Origin: Flavobacterium luteum
GTDB lineage: Bacteria; Bacteroidota; Bacteroidia; Flavobacteriales; Flavobacteriaceae
Length of the DNA: 64,000 bases
Direction of reading: 5' to 3'
Assembly: GCF_008806775.1 (NCBI RefSeq)
Contig: NZ_WAEM01000002.1
Coordinates: forward strand, 372,001-436,000
Shown: piece after piece, positions 33,073 to 42,441 of the stretch
Numbering within the stretch: the first letter of the stretch is position 1
How the letters are laid out: each line of letters opens with the position of its first letter
The notes under the pieces: generated by a model
Databases searched by the model: none
Seen by the model: only the letters and a program-made list of their open reading frames with translations
What the model was told of the DNA's origin: nothing
Made by a program: the position numbers and the translations under genes

Positions 33073-34461
33073 ATGAGTCCTATAAAAACATACGTACAAG
33101 AGCATAAAGACCGATTCATTAATGAATTAATAGAATTATTAAAAATCCCTTCTGTTAGTGCCGATACTGCCTATTCGCATGACGTTATACTTACTGCCGA
33201 TGCGGTAAAAGTAAGTTTAGAAAACGCAGGTTGTAATTTTGTAGAAATTTGCGATACGCCAGGTTACCCAATAGTTTTTGGAGAACATATTATTGACAAA
33301 AACCTACCAACAGTTTTGGTATACGGGCATTACGATGTACAACCTCCAGACCCATTAGAACTTTGGACTTCGCCCCCTTTTGAACCTGTAATTAAAACTA
33401 CTGAAATTCACCCTGAAGGCGCTATCTTTGCCCGCGGTTCTTGTGATGATAAAGGACAAATGTACATGCATATAAAGGCTTTTGAGTACATGATACATTC
33501 TAATTCTTTGCCTTGCAATGTCAAATTTATGATTGAGGGGGAAGAAGAAATAGGCTCTAAAAGTTTAAGTTGGTTTGTAGAACGCAATCAAAGTAAACTA
33601 AGCTGCGATGTAATTTTAATTTCTGATACAGGAATGATATCAAATCAACAACCATCAATTACAACCGGTTTACGGGGATTGAGTTATGTGGAAGTAGAAG
33701 TTACAGGGCCAAATAGAGATTTACATTCTGGATTATATGGTGGAGCTGTGGCAAACCCAATAAATGTATTGGCAAAAATGATAGCTTCACTTCATGATGA
33801 AAACAATCATATTACTATTCCTGGTTTTTATGATAACGTTGAAGAATTATCTTCAGAAGAAAGAGCTGAAATGGCAAAAGCTCCTTTCAGTTTAGATAAT
33901 TACAAAAAAGCATTAGATATTGAAACTGTTTATGGCGAAAGCGGCTATGTTACCAACGAAAGAAATTCAATTCGTCCAACATTAGATGTAAATGGAATTT
34001 GGGGCGGATACACTGGCGAAGGAGCAAAAACAGTTATTGCCAGCAAAGCTTATGCTAAAATATCGATGCGTTTGGTGCCTGATCAGGATTGGGAAGCTAT
34101 TACTGAATTGTTTACCAAACATTTCATTAGTATTGCTCCTGCTGGAGTTACCGTAAAAGTAAAACCGCATCATGGCGGTCAAGGATATGTTACTCCTATA
34201 GATAGCATTGGTTACAAAGCCGCAAATAAAGCCTATACAGAAACCTTTGGAGTGCCAGCAATTCCAGTCCGTTCTGGCGGGAGTATTCCAATAGTGGCTT
34301 TGTTCGAAAAAGAATTGAAATCAAAAACTATCTTGATGGGATTTGGTTTGGATTCTGATGCGATTCATTCACCTAATGAGCATTTTGGAATTTTTAATTA
34401 CTTAAAAGGAATTGAAACTATTCCTTTATTTTATAAATATTTTGTAGAGTTAAGTAAATGA
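33073..34461 (+). CDS. M20-family metallo-dipeptidase
   Basis: The product is 462 residues with no signal peptide, so cytoplasmic. Zinc-site motifs of the M20 family are visible: VLVYGHYDVQPPD (His and Asp ligands, about residues 77-89), ARGSCDDKGQ (about 118-127), MIEGEEEIGS with the catalytic Glu pair, and a C-terminal HSPNEHFGI. The lid/dimerisation domain lies between about 190 and 340. It cleaves dipeptides, as in carnosinase-like and DapE-like enzymes. The exact substrate is not predictable. Confidence 0.93.
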   Translation: MSPIKTYVQEHKDRFINELIELLKIPSVSADTAYSHDVILTADAVKVSLENAGCNFVEICDTPGYPIVFGEHIIDKNLPTVLVYGHYDVQPPDPLELWTSPPFEPVIKTTEIHPEGAIFARGSCDDKGQMYMHIKAFEYMIHSNSLPCNVKFMIEGEEEIGSKSLSWFVERNQSKLSCDVILISDTGMISNQQPSITTGLRGLSYVEVEVTGPNRDLHSGLYGGAVANPINVLAKMIASLHDENNHITIPGFYDNVEELSSEERAEMAKAPFSLDNYKKALDIETVYGESGYVTNERNSIRPTLDVNGIWGGYTGEGAKTVIASKAYAKISMRLVPDQDWEAITELFTKHFISIAPAGVTVKVKPHHGGQGYVTPIDSIGYKAANKAYTETFGVPAIPVRSGGSIPIVALFEKELKSKTILMGFGLDSDAIHSPNEHFGIFNYLKGIETIPLFYKYFVELSK

Positions 34462-34518
34462 CGTTACCTCAAAGTACACAAAGTTTTTTACAAGTCGCGT
34501 AAAACAAATCAAGTTGTA

Positions 34519-35760
34519 CTAAGTGAGTTTTTTATTCTTCTCCTCAATCCATCGAGACATATATTTGGTACTCGATAAAGTATGATGTAAAAGAATTGCT
34601 CCCATAAAGTTATCCATTCGATGTTGTTCTATGATTCCTTGAATCGATAAAATGTGATTTATAAAATCAAAGCCAAAAAGAGACTTACTGTACCTTTGAT
34701 TTATAATTTCAATACCATTTTGTTGGGCTTCATGCCAAAGTGCTTCTTCTTGATACAATTGTATTGCTGCTTTTGCAATATCTTGTGCGTCATCGGCAAT
34801 AATGCCGTTCCATGGTAAGTTACCATGCATAGATTCTGCTCCTATAGTAGTTGCAATACTTGGTGTTCCGCATTGCATGGCTTCAATGAGCTTGCCTTTT
34901 GCACCAGCACCAAAACGCACAGGCGCCAAAACTATCCGTGCTTTTTTTACAACCTCAGCTGCATTGTCGGCTCTGCCAAAAACCAAAAAACGTTCATCGG
35001 GTTTGTGCAATTGAAAAACTTTTTGCGAAGGATAGGCTCCGTAAATCAATAACGAAACTTCAGGCAATTGTTCGTGAATGAATGGCCAAATAGATTCTTT
35101 TAAAAACTGAACAGCATTCCAATTGGGTTCATGTAGAAAATTACCAATAAATATAAAATCCTTTCGTTCATGAAACTTTGGGAAATTTTCAATAGTTTTC
35201 TCATCTATAGTATCTACTAAAAAAGGAAGATAATAGAGTATTTTAGGGTCTATTTTAAAGTTTTTTTGAAGTATTTCAATTTCAATTTCAGAAATCAATA
35301 AAGAAATATCACACCGCAAAATACTTGCTATTTCTCTTTTTGCGGTATCAGAAAACAAATCGGATGTTTGAAATTTTTTTCTCTCTTTACTCGCTTTCTG
35401 ACGAGCCAATCGCAAAGTATGCAGGTCTATAGTGTCTAATATTCGAAGTGCATTTGGGCAGTTTTCGGCAACACGCCAACCAAATTGTTCTTCGACTATA
35501 AATCGATCAAACAATACTATAGTTGGGTTTAAATCTTTTAGAAAAGCATCAAAACTGGAGTCGTTAAGGGCAATAGCAACTTTTTTCACACCAATGCTAG
35601 TAACATCAAACATAAATTCACTGTCGGCTACAGCACTTGCAAAAGTAATTTCCCATTGTTGTTCTAAAAAAAGCTCTATAAGCTGTATCATTCGAGTTCC
35701 AGCTCCAGAAGAATTAGGTTCAGGCCAAACAAAACCAATTATTAGAATTTTTTGTTGCAT
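34519..35760 (-). CDS. Family 4-type (group 1) glycosyltransferase
   Basis: The product is 413 residues with a GT-B organisation. The N-terminal domain starts ILIIGFVWPEPNSSGAGTRM. The C-terminal donor-binding domain includes FIGNFLHEPNWNAVQFL and the E-x7-E-like segment FGAGAKGKLIEAMQCGTPSI, diagnostic for GT4 retaining enzymes. It stands alone, so the acceptor (surface polysaccharide or glycoprotein) is unknown. It is divergent from the DUF4407 gene. Confidence 0.85.
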   Translation of the reverse strand: MQQKILIIGFVWPEPNSSGAGTRMIQLIELFLEQQWEITFASAVADSEFMFDVTSIGVKKVAIALNDSSFDAFLKDLNPTIVLFDRFIVEEQFGWRVAENCPNALRILDTIDLHTLRLARQKASKERKKFQTSDLFSDTAKREIASILRCDISLLISEIEIEILQKNFKIDPKILYYLPFLVDTIDEKTIENFPKFHERKDFIFIGNFLHEPNWNAVQFLKESIWPFIHEQLPEVSLLIYGAYPSQKVFQLHKPDERFLVFGRADNAAEVVKKARIVLAPVRFGAGAKGKLIEAMQCGTPSIATTIGAESMHGNLPWNGIIADDAQDIAKAAIQLYQEEALWHEAQQNGIEIINQRYSKSLFGFDFINHILSIQGIIEQHRMDNFMGAILLHHTLSSTKYMSRWIEEKNKKLT

Positions 35761-35934
35761 CGAAAATGATTTGAAAAGTTATGCAAAATAAGACTATTTT
35801 AAGGTTAAAAACAGACTAGAAATAGTAAAAAATTATTCGAGTTAGCTTAAAACAAATCACCATTTTATGCCATTTGGTAACTTTTGGCGTTAAAATTGTA
35901 CTAATCTATACAAATCAATCAAAAATCAATCATC

Positions 35935-37035
35935 ATGTTACAAACTTTTTTTATCATGTGTTCTGGAGCCGACAAAAACCTCCTTGAAGGTTGCTCCCAA
36001 GGCGAAAAAACTAAATATGTTGGTATTGGAGCTACTGTTTTTTTTACTGCAGTTATGGCTTTTATTGCCAGTAGTTACGCACTATTTACTGTTTTTGACA
36101 ATCCTTATATTGCTATGGGCTTTGGAATAGTTTGGGGATTATTAATTTTTAATTTGGATCGGTTTATAGTTTCCACGATTAGAAAAAGAGATCGTTTTAG
36201 TAGTGGGTTTTTACAAGCATCTCCAAGGATTATTTTGGCAATTATAATTGCTATAGTGATTTCAAAACCATTAGAAATTAAAATTTTCGAAAAAGAAATC
36301 AATACTGTTTTATTGAAAGAAAAAAATGCAATGGCTTTAAATAACAAAAAAGAAGTCACTAATTATTTTAAATCGGATTTAGACAAAAACAAAACTGAAA
36401 CAAGTAAATTAAAAGCTGAAATTGCAAATAAAGAAAAAGAAGTCAATTCGCTTTATGAGACATATATATCAGAAGCAGAGGGAACAAAAGGCACTATGAA
36501 ATTAGGTAAAGGCCCAGTTTTTAAAGAAAAAATTGCCAAACATAATTTAGCCTATTCTGAACTAGATTCTATCCGAAAAATCAATTTTGAAAAAATTGCT
36601 TTAAATGACAAAAAAGCGATAAGTCTTCAATTAGATTTAGATAAAAAAGTGACAGATACACAGCCTGTAATTGACGCTTTTGATGGGTTGATGGCCAGAA
36701 TAAATGCGCTAAATAAATTACCATTACTTCCTTCTTTATTCATTATGTTGTTGTTTTTAGCCATTGAAACTTCGCCAATAATTGCTAAATTACTTTCTCC
36801 AAAAGGTGAATACGATTATAAATTAGAAGATTTAGAAACTGCTTTAAAATCAACTTTAACTCAAAATAATTACCAACGAAATTTACTAATTCAAACCAGT
36901 GCTGTTATGCACGACAAGGTATATGAAGATATTGCTAAGGATAAAAAACTGTATGACTTGCAACGTTCTAAAGCTTCTGAATTGTTAGAATTGCAAGCCA
37001 ATGGTTTTTTAGAAAAGCAAAAGAGAACTTTATAA
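35935..37035 (+). CDS. DUF4407 membrane protein
   Basis: The product is 366 residues. The family opening MCSGADKNLLEGC is at residues 8-20. Three hydrophobic helices follow (about 35-52, 58-75, 95-112), then a long charged, Lys/Glu-rich coiled-coil region (about 115-265) that is probably outside the cytoplasm, and a final helix (about 265-290) before a cytoplasmic tail. The function of DUF4407 is unknown. The long helical middle suggests a scaffolding or envelope role, which is only a guess. It is monocistronic. Confidence 0.82.
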   Translation: MLQTFFIMCSGADKNLLEGCSQGEKTKYVGIGATVFFTAVMAFIASSYALFTVFDNPYIAMGFGIVWGLLIFNLDRFIVSTIRKRDRFSSGFLQASPRIILAIIIAIVISKPLEIKIFEKEINTVLLKEKNAMALNNKKEVTNYFKSDLDKNKTETSKLKAEIANKEKEVNSLYETYISEAEGTKGTMKLGKGPVFKEKIAKHNLAYSELDSIRKINFEKIALNDKKAISLQLDLDKKVTDTQPVIDAFDGLMARINALNKLPLLPSLFIMLLFLAIETSPIIAKLLSPKGEYDYKLEDLETALKSTLTQNNYQRNLLIQTSAVMHDKVYEDIAKDKKLYDLQRSKASELLELQANGFLEKQKRTL

Positions 37036-37072
37036 AGTTAACTTAAATAAAATTGAATTAGATTTTATTGTT

Positions 37073-37471
37073 CTATCTAACAAATTGTTCCTCTTTTTTT
37101 TCAATTTTAGGCAAGACTCCTTTTTTAGGATTTTTACTAATTATAGAATCTATATGTTTTTTTTGGCTTTCAATTTTTTGGCTTACTTCATTCAGTATTT
37201 TTTTATAATTTGTAATGTCTGATGAATAATATTTTGTGCTTTTTGCAAATTGAAGACTATCTATTTTATATTTTTTATATATAAAATCATTTGATCTAAA
37301 ACTTTGAAAGTCAGATGGGTTTTGCGACTTCATTCCCTCAATGATTGCTAAGTCATAAAAAATAGCAACCATTTTATCTTCTTCTATAAGTCCATCAGGC
37401 TTGCTAAAAGCATGGTCTTTGCAACTTATAAACAGAGTAATCGATGAAAGTATAGCCAAAAAATTTTTCAT
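37073..37471 (-). CDS. DUF4296 lipoprotein
   Basis: The product is 132 residues. The lipoprotein signal ends LFISCKDH, with the lipid Cys at residue 17. The middle part (DKMVAIFYDLAIIEGMKSQN, about 33-52, and FIYKKYKIDSLQF) is the DUF4296 pattern seen in many Bacteroidetes. Function is unknown. It is co-directional with pyrC and the mannosyltransferase gene, an arrangement I recognise from other flavobacteria. Confidence 0.85.
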   Translation of the reverse strand: MKNFLAILSSITLFISCKDHAFSKPDGLIEEDKMVAIFYDLAIIEGMKSQNPSDFQSFRSNDFIYKKYKIDSLQFAKSTKYYSSDITNYKKILNEVSQKIESQKKHIDSIISKNPKKGVLPKIEKKEEQFVR

Positions 37472-37497
37472 ATTAAATATTGAATTTGCGTCACTAA

Positions 37498-38841
37498 CTA
37501 TTCTCTTTCAAACAATAATCGTTGTCCTTGAGGGGTCTCTTTTACTTTAAAATTGTTGTACACTAATTGCCCATTGACAAAAGTATGTGTAATTCTCGAT
37601 TTAAAAGTAAACCCTTCAAAAGGAGACCATCCACATTTTGCTAAAATATTTTCTTTTTTTACACTCCATGGTAGGCCTATATTTACAATCACTAAATCAG
37701 CATAAAAACCTACTTTTATAAATCCTCGTTTTTCAATTTTAAAAATTTTAGCAGGATTATGAGCCATTTTTTCAACAATTTTTTCAATAGAAATTTTACC
37801 TTGATGATAGGCTTCGAACATCGCTACTACTGCGTGTTGAACTAAAGGTCCTCCTGAAGGCGCTTTTGTGTAAGGGTTTTTCTTTTCCTCTAATGTATGC
37901 GGAGCATGATCGGTTGCTACTACGTCAATTCGACCATCTATTAAGGCCTCCCAAAGTGCTTTTCGATCGTTTTTAGTTTTTACAGCCGGATTCCATTTTA
38001 TTAAATTGCCTTTGGTTTCATAATCTTCATCTGAAAACCATAAATGATGAATACAAACTTCGGCTGTAATTTGCTTTTTCTCTAATGGAATTTTATTAGT
38101 AAATAAGTCTAATTCTTTAGCTGTAGAAATGTGAAATACATGCAAACGAGCACCTGTCCTTTTAGCTAATCCAATTATTTTAACAGTCGACTTATAGCAT
38201 GCCTCTACACTTCTGATTTCAGGATGAAATTTAACTGGAATATCATCTCCATATTCTAACTTGTATTTTTCAAGATTGGCTTTTACAGTCAATTCATCTT
38301 CACTGTGAACTGCAATCAACAATTTTGTACTTGAAAATATCTTTTCTAATGACTCAGAACTATCCACCAACATATCACCTGTTGAAGACCCTAAGAAAAG
38401 TTTAAGACCTGCAACATTTCTAGGATTTGTTTTTAAAATTTCTTCTAAGTTATCATTTGTTCCGCCCATCATAAAAGAATAATTGGCAAATGATTTCCCT
38501 GCTGCTAATTGGTATTTCTCTTCAAGTAATTCTTGAGTTACTGCATTAGGGACGGTGTTGGGTTGTTCTATATAGGATGTGATTCCACCAGCAACAGCTG
38601 CTCTAGATTCAGATGCAATATCACCTTTGTGAGTAAGCCCTGGTTCTCTAAAATGCACTTGATCATCAATAGCACCAGGTATTAAATAGTTTCCCTCAGC
38701 ATCAATAATTTTTGTTGTTGCTGATTTTGCGCTGATTGTTTCAGCAATTTCAACAATATATTCGTCTTCAATTAAAACGTCTCCTTGAAAGATGAGGCCT
38801 TCATTAACTATTTTGGCATTCTTTATTAAAATCCGATTCAT
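37498..38841 (-). CDS. pyrC: Dihydroorotase (class I)
   Basis: The product is 447 residues. It catalyses the third step of pyrimidine synthesis. The metal region reads IDDQVHFREPGLTHKGD (about residues 58-74). Most class I enzymes have H-x-H here; this one has Gln61-x-His63, a variant I recall from other Bacteroidetes dihydroorotases. Later ligand motifs are present: HSEDE, VCIHHLWF and ATDHAPHT with the catalytic Asp. It may also be a hydantoinase-like paralogue. The neighbourhood (DUF4296, mannosyltransferase) is conserved in relatives. Confidence 0.88.
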   Translation of the reverse strand: MNRILIKNAKIVNEGLIFQGDVLIEDEYIVEIAETISAKSATTKIIDAEGNYLIPGAIDDQVHFREPGLTHKGDIASESRAAVAGGITSYIEQPNTVPNAVTQELLEEKYQLAAGKSFANYSFMMGGTNDNLEEILKTNPRNVAGLKLFLGSSTGDMLVDSSESLEKIFSSTKLLIAVHSEDELTVKANLEKYKLEYGDDIPVKFHPEIRSVEACYKSTVKIIGLAKRTGARLHVFHISTAKELDLFTNKIPLEKKQITAEVCIHHLWFSDEDYETKGNLIKWNPAVKTKNDRKALWEALIDGRIDVVATDHAPHTLEEKKNPYTKAPSGGPLVQHAVVAMFEAYHQGKISIEKIVEKMAHNPAKIFKIEKRGFIKVGFYADLVIVNIGLPWSVKKENILAKCGWSPFEGFTFKSRITHTFVNGQLVYNNFKVKETPQGQRLLFERE

Positions 38842-38882
38842 TTATTTTTTACTTTCTTAAATGTAAAAAGTAGTCGTTACTT

Positions 38883-39608
38883 TTATATTTGATTGAAAAA
38901 TTTTCTAATTCGTAATGCTATTACCCCAAAAACGGCTTCCGTAATAATTGAATTACTCATTTTTGACTGACCTTTTGTTCTATCGGTAAAAATAATTGGA
39001 ACTTCTGTAATTTGAAATTTTTTCAGATACGTTCTATATTTCATTTCTATTTGAAAAGCATATCCAATAAATCTAATTTTATCAATATTGACCGTTTCCA
39101 GAACAATCCTTTTGTAGCAGATAAATCCAGCCGTGGCATCATGAATTTTCATTCCAGTAATCAATTTTACATAAACTGATGCGAAATAAGACATTAAAAC
39201 TCGGTTTAAAGGCCAGTTTACAACATTAACTCCAGTTACATATCTTGAGCCAATAGCCATGTCTGCAGTATTGAAATGACACGCTTCATATAGTTTTTCT
39301 AAATCGGCTGGGTTGTGCGAAAAATCAGCATCCATTTCAAAAATATAGTCGTATTTTCTGCTAAGTGCCCATTTAAAGCCATGAACATATGCGGTTCCTA
39401 ACCCTGCTTTTTTTTCTCTTTTTTCTAAAAATAGTTTTCCTTGAAACTCTTTTTGTAATTCTATTACCCTGTCTGCAGTATGATCTGGTGAATTATCGTC
39501 AATAATTAAAACATGAAACTGTTTGTGTAAAGAAAGAACAGTCCTGACAATACTTTCTATATTTTCAATTTCGTTATAAGTTGGAATTATGACAACAGAA
39601 TCAAACAT
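38883..39608 (-). CDS. Polyprenol monophosphomannose synthase-like glycosyltransferase
   Basis: The product is 241 residues. It is a GT2 enzyme without the C-terminal membrane helices of GtrB-type proteins. Motifs include VVIIPTYNEIENIESIV, DDNSPDHTADRVI and the metal site EMDADFSHNP (about residues 92-101). It resembles dolichyl/polyprenyl-phosphate mannose synthase, which builds the lipid-linked sugar donor for periplasmic glycosyltransferases and protein O-glycosylation. The gene is 41 bases upstream of pyrC in the same direction. Confidence 0.9.
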   Translation of the reverse strand: MFDSVVIIPTYNEIENIESIVRTVLSLHKQFHVLIIDDNSPDHTADRVIELQKEFQGKLFLEKREKKAGLGTAYVHGFKWALSRKYDYIFEMDADFSHNPADLEKLYEACHFNTADMAIGSRYVTGVNVVNWPLNRVLMSYFASVYVKLITGMKIHDATAGFICYKRIVLETVNIDKIRFIGYAFQIEMKYRTYLKKFQITEVPIIFTDRTKGQSKMSNSIITEAVFGVIALRIRKFFNQI

Positions 39609-39757
39609 GATCTAAAAAAATTTAACGCAAAAATAAACTTTTTATAGCAGTTGACTATTAATAAAACTTTAAATTTTAACAAAATAAACTTTCAATTACT
39701 ATACAAACCCATTTTTATAAACCTTAAAACAAGAGAATAAATAACAGAATAATTTAG

Positions 39758-39765
39758 TAATTTTG
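39758..39765 (+). promoter_or_regulatory. -7 element of the DUF4271-hemD promoter
   Basis: TAATTTTG matches TAnnTTTG and lies 8 bases upstream of the DUF4271 ATG, implying a very short leader. No good -33 element was seen. Confidence 0.35.
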
Positions 39766-39773
39766 CCATCACT

Positions 39774-40439
39774 ATGAACGAAATTGTATTTCATCCTCGA
39801 GTATTAGATAATAAAGATTGGGCTACTATACTATTTGTAGTTGCCTTTGCATTAATTGCATTTACAAAATCCGTTTTTGAAATTCGTTTTATCGAATTCT
39901 TAAAATTAATTGTTTCAGATAAGTATCTAAAAATCTACAGGGACAGTTCTCTTTTGTTGAGTGGTTTTACTATAATTTTGTTTTTTGTACAAGTAGTTTC
40001 GTTATCGTTTTTTATACAATTAACTCTTCATCATTTTGGATTTGTTTCAAAAACAGATTGGATTGTATTTATACAAATAACTACTTTAATACTTTTTTTT
40101 ATTTTATCGAAATTCTTGTTAGAAAAGATAATATCCACTTCTTTTGATATAGAAGAATTCATTGAGCTATACAATTTACAAAAAGTAAGTTATAGAACTT
40201 ATATTGGATTATTAATCCTTCCAATTGACGTTATTCTTTTTTATAACAATAATTCATCAAAATTCTTAATTTTGTTTTTTATTGCTACTGTTTTAATAAT
40301 TAACGTCGTTACTTATATACTTTCTTTAAAAAACTATCAAAATTTAATATTTGGTAAGTTGTTTTATTTTATTTTATATCTTTGCGCTCTTGAAATAGCA
40401 CCGTACTATTTTATCTATTATTGGTTTACAAAAAGTTAG
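39774..40439 (+). CDS. DUF4271 integral membrane protein
   Basis: The product is 221 residues with about six hydrophobic helices. The segment FIEFLKLIVSDKYLKIYRD after the first helix is typical of the DUF4271 family of Bacteroidetes. Function is unknown. It is followed after 11 bases by the hemD-like gene, and the pair is co-transcribed in many flavobacteria. Confidence 0.85.
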   Translation: MNEIVFHPRVLDNKDWATILFVVAFALIAFTKSVFEIRFIEFLKLIVSDKYLKIYRDSSLLLSGFTIILFFVQVVSLSFFIQLTLHHFGFVSKTDWIVFIQITTLILFFILSKFLLEKIISTSFDIEEFIELYNLQKVSYRTYIGLLILPIDVILFYNNNSSKFLILFFIATVLIINVVTYILSLKNYQNLIFGKLFYFILYLCALEIAPYYFIYYWFTKS

Positions 40440-40450
40440 CAGATTAGAAA

Positions 40451-41209
40451 ATGTCAAATATGAAAGTGAAAACAATTTTGGTGTCACAGCCAGAGCCTAA
40501 AGTAGAGAATTCGCCATACTTTGAGCTACAACAAAAACATAAAGTAAAAGTTGATTTCAGACCTTTCATTCATGTAGAAGGAGTTAATGCAAAAGACGTT
40601 AGGCTACAGAAGATTGACCTTAATAACTATACTGCAATTATATTAACTAGCAAAAATTCAGTAGATCACTTTTTTAGAGTGGCTGACGAGATGCGTTATA
40701 AAGTTCCTGAAGGGTTGAAATATTTTTGCCAATCAGAAGCGGTGGCTTTTTACCTTCAAAAGTATGTCGTTTACAGAAAACGCAAAATCTACGTTGGCCA
40801 GAAAGACTTTGCAGACATGGCTCCTCTAATTAAAAAATATAAGGACGAGAAGTTTTTATTACCTGCTTCAGATCAATTAAATGCAGACGCCCCTCAAACA
40901 TTAAATAATCTGAAAGTTGATTGGACTCAAGCTATCTTTTACAAGACAGTAATTAGTGATTTATCTGATTTAGCAGATGTTTATTATGATGTTTTAGCTT
41001 TTTTTAGTCCGACAGGGATTAAATCATTATTCATGAATTTCCCTACTTTTGAACAAAACAACACTAGAATTGCTGTTTTTGGAAGCACTACTCAAAAAGA
41101 AGCTTTAGAACATGGCTTACGAATAGATATACTGGCTCCAACTCCTGAAACACCATCTATGACAATGGCTCTAGAAAAATATATAGCAGAAGCTAATAAA
41201 GGAAAATAA
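40451..41209 (+). CDS. hemD: Uroporphyrinogen-III synthase
   Basis: The product is 252 residues. HemD converts hydroxymethylbilane to uroporphyrinogen III in haem biosynthesis. The protein shows the two-domain alternating pattern of the family: TILVSQPEP at the N-terminus, AIILTSKNSVDHFF (about 56-69), FLLPASDQLNADAP, and AFFSPTGIKSLF (about 178-189). HemD is poorly conserved, so the call rests on the overall pattern and neighbourhood. A strong terminator follows. Confidence 0.85.
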   Translation: MSNMKVKTILVSQPEPKVENSPYFELQQKHKVKVDFRPFIHVEGVNAKDVRLQKIDLNNYTAIILTSKNSVDHFFRVADEMRYKVPEGLKYFCQSEAVAFYLQKYVVYRKRKIYVGQKDFADMAPLIKKYKDEKFLLPASDQLNADAPQTLNNLKVDWTQAIFYKTVISDLSDLADVYYDVLAFFSPTGIKSLFMNFPTFEQNNTRIAVFGSTTQKEALEHGLRIDILAPTPETPSMTMALEKYIAEANKGK

Positions 41210-41228
41210 AAAATTTCATTAATTTGCA

Positions 41229-41264
41229 CAAAAAAAATCACGCCAAAAGCGTGATTTTTTTTGT
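41229..41264 (+). terminator. Terminator after hemD
   Basis: AAATCACGC and GCGTGATTT arms surround a CAAAA-type loop and are followed by eight T residues. It abuts the 3' end of the convergent tRNA-Ser. Confidence 0.9.
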
Positions 41265-41265
41265 G

Positions 41266-41350
41266 CAGAGAGGAAGGGATTCGAACCCTCGATATGTTGC
41301 CATATACACGCTTTCCAAGCGTGCGCCTTCAGCCACTCGGCCACCTCTCT
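41266..41350 (-). tRNA. tRNA-Ser (anticodon GGA)
   Basis: The minus strand starts AGAGAGGTGGCCGAGTGGC. The acceptor arms AGAGAGG/CCTCTCT are perfect. The anticodon arm CACGC-TTGGAAA-GCGTG gives GGA, decoding TCC/TCT. The class II variable arm TATATGGCAACATA and the T-arm GGGTTCGAATCCC are present. CCA is not encoded. Confidence 0.96.
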
Positions 41351-41412
41351 ATTTTATTTAAGGATGCAAATAACTATAAAAAATTCGAGTAAATCAAATT
41401 ATAAATCAAATT

Positions 41413-42441
41413 TTATGATAATTCGCCCCGTATAGAAGTTTCAAATATTGTTTTAAAAAGATTCGAAGCTACTTTTTGCCCTAAAAGATACATTAGTTTA
41501 GTAATTGCTGCTTCAGTTGTAATGTCTTTACCAGAAATAACGCCTATTTTTTTAAGCATAGTACCCGTTTCATATTGACCCATATTCACGCTTCCTCCTG
41601 AGCATTGGGTTACATTTATAATATATAATCCTCTTTTTATTGCCTTTTTTAAAGCACTAAGAAACCACTCCTGTGTTGAAGCATTTCCTGAACCATAGGT
41701 TTCTAAAATTACTCCTTTAAGATTTGGAATATTTAAAATTGCTGACAGTATCGACTCATTTATTCCAGGAAACATTTTTACAATAACTACATTATTATCT
41801 AATTGTTTATGGACTAATAATTTTTGAATCTTGCTTTTTGATAAAAATAGTTCTTGATTCATTTTTAAATGAACACCTGAAATAGCCAAAGGCGGATAAT
41901 TTGGTGATGAAAATGCATTAAAATGTTCTGCATTTATTTTTTTTGTTCGGTTTCCTCGATACAATTTGTATTCAAAATACAAACATACTTCTTGAATTAT
42001 GGGTACATTTTTATATTGTAACGAAGCTATTTGAATAGCTGTAATTAGATTTTCTTTGGCATCAGTTCGTAAATCACCAATTGGTAATTGTGAACCAGTA
42101 AAAACTACAGGTTTAGTAAGATTTTCTAGCATAAAACTCAATGCAGATGCTGAATAGGACATAGTATCTGAACCATGAAGCACCACAAAGCCATCAAAAT
42201 TAGAATAATTAGTTTCTACAATTGTAGCAATTTTAATCCACTCGACAGTATTCATATTTGATGAGTCAATAGGAGTTTCAAATGAAATCGTTTCTATAGT
42301 ACAATCTAAGAGCTTTAACTCAGGGATTTTTTCAGATAATTGACTAAAATTAAAGGCTTTTAAAGCACCAGTTTCAAAATCTTTCATCATACCAATGGTG
42401 CCACCAGTATAAATTAAAAGAATATTGGGTTTAGATGACAT
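41413..42441 (-). CDS. Type I L-asparaginase
   Basis: The product is 342 residues with no signal peptide, consistent with the cytoplasmic type I enzyme. The first catalytic motif YTGGTIGM has nucleophile Thr12, and the second is VVLHGSDTMSYSA, with Ser where many homologues have Thr before the Asp. Type I enzymes hydrolyse asparagine with low affinity. The start overlaps the end of the upstream acyltransferase gene by 11 bases, so they are co-transcribed. Confidence 0.92.
   Translation of the reverse strand: MSSKPNILLIYTGGTIGMMKDFETGALKAFNFSQLSEKIPELKLLDCTIETISFETPIDSSNMNTVEWIKIATIVETNYSNFDGFVVLHGSDTMSYSASALSFMLENLTKPVVFTGSQLPIGDLRTDAKENLITAIQIASLQYKNVPIIQEVCLYFEYKLYRGNRTKKINAEHFNAFSSPNYPPLAISGVHLKMNQELFLSKSKIQKLLVHKQLDNNVVIVKMFPGINESILSAILNIPNLKGVILETYGSGNASTQEWFLSALKKAIKRGLYIINVTQCSGGSVNMGQYETGTMLKKIGVISGKDITTEAAITKLMYLLGQKVASNLFKTIFETSIRGELS

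Noticed and set aside
34802..35791. Plus-strand open frames opposite the GT4 gene
   Set aside because: They lie wholly or almost wholly antisense to a well-supported glycosyltransferase, are rich in Cys/His/Arg of no known family, and overlap each other.
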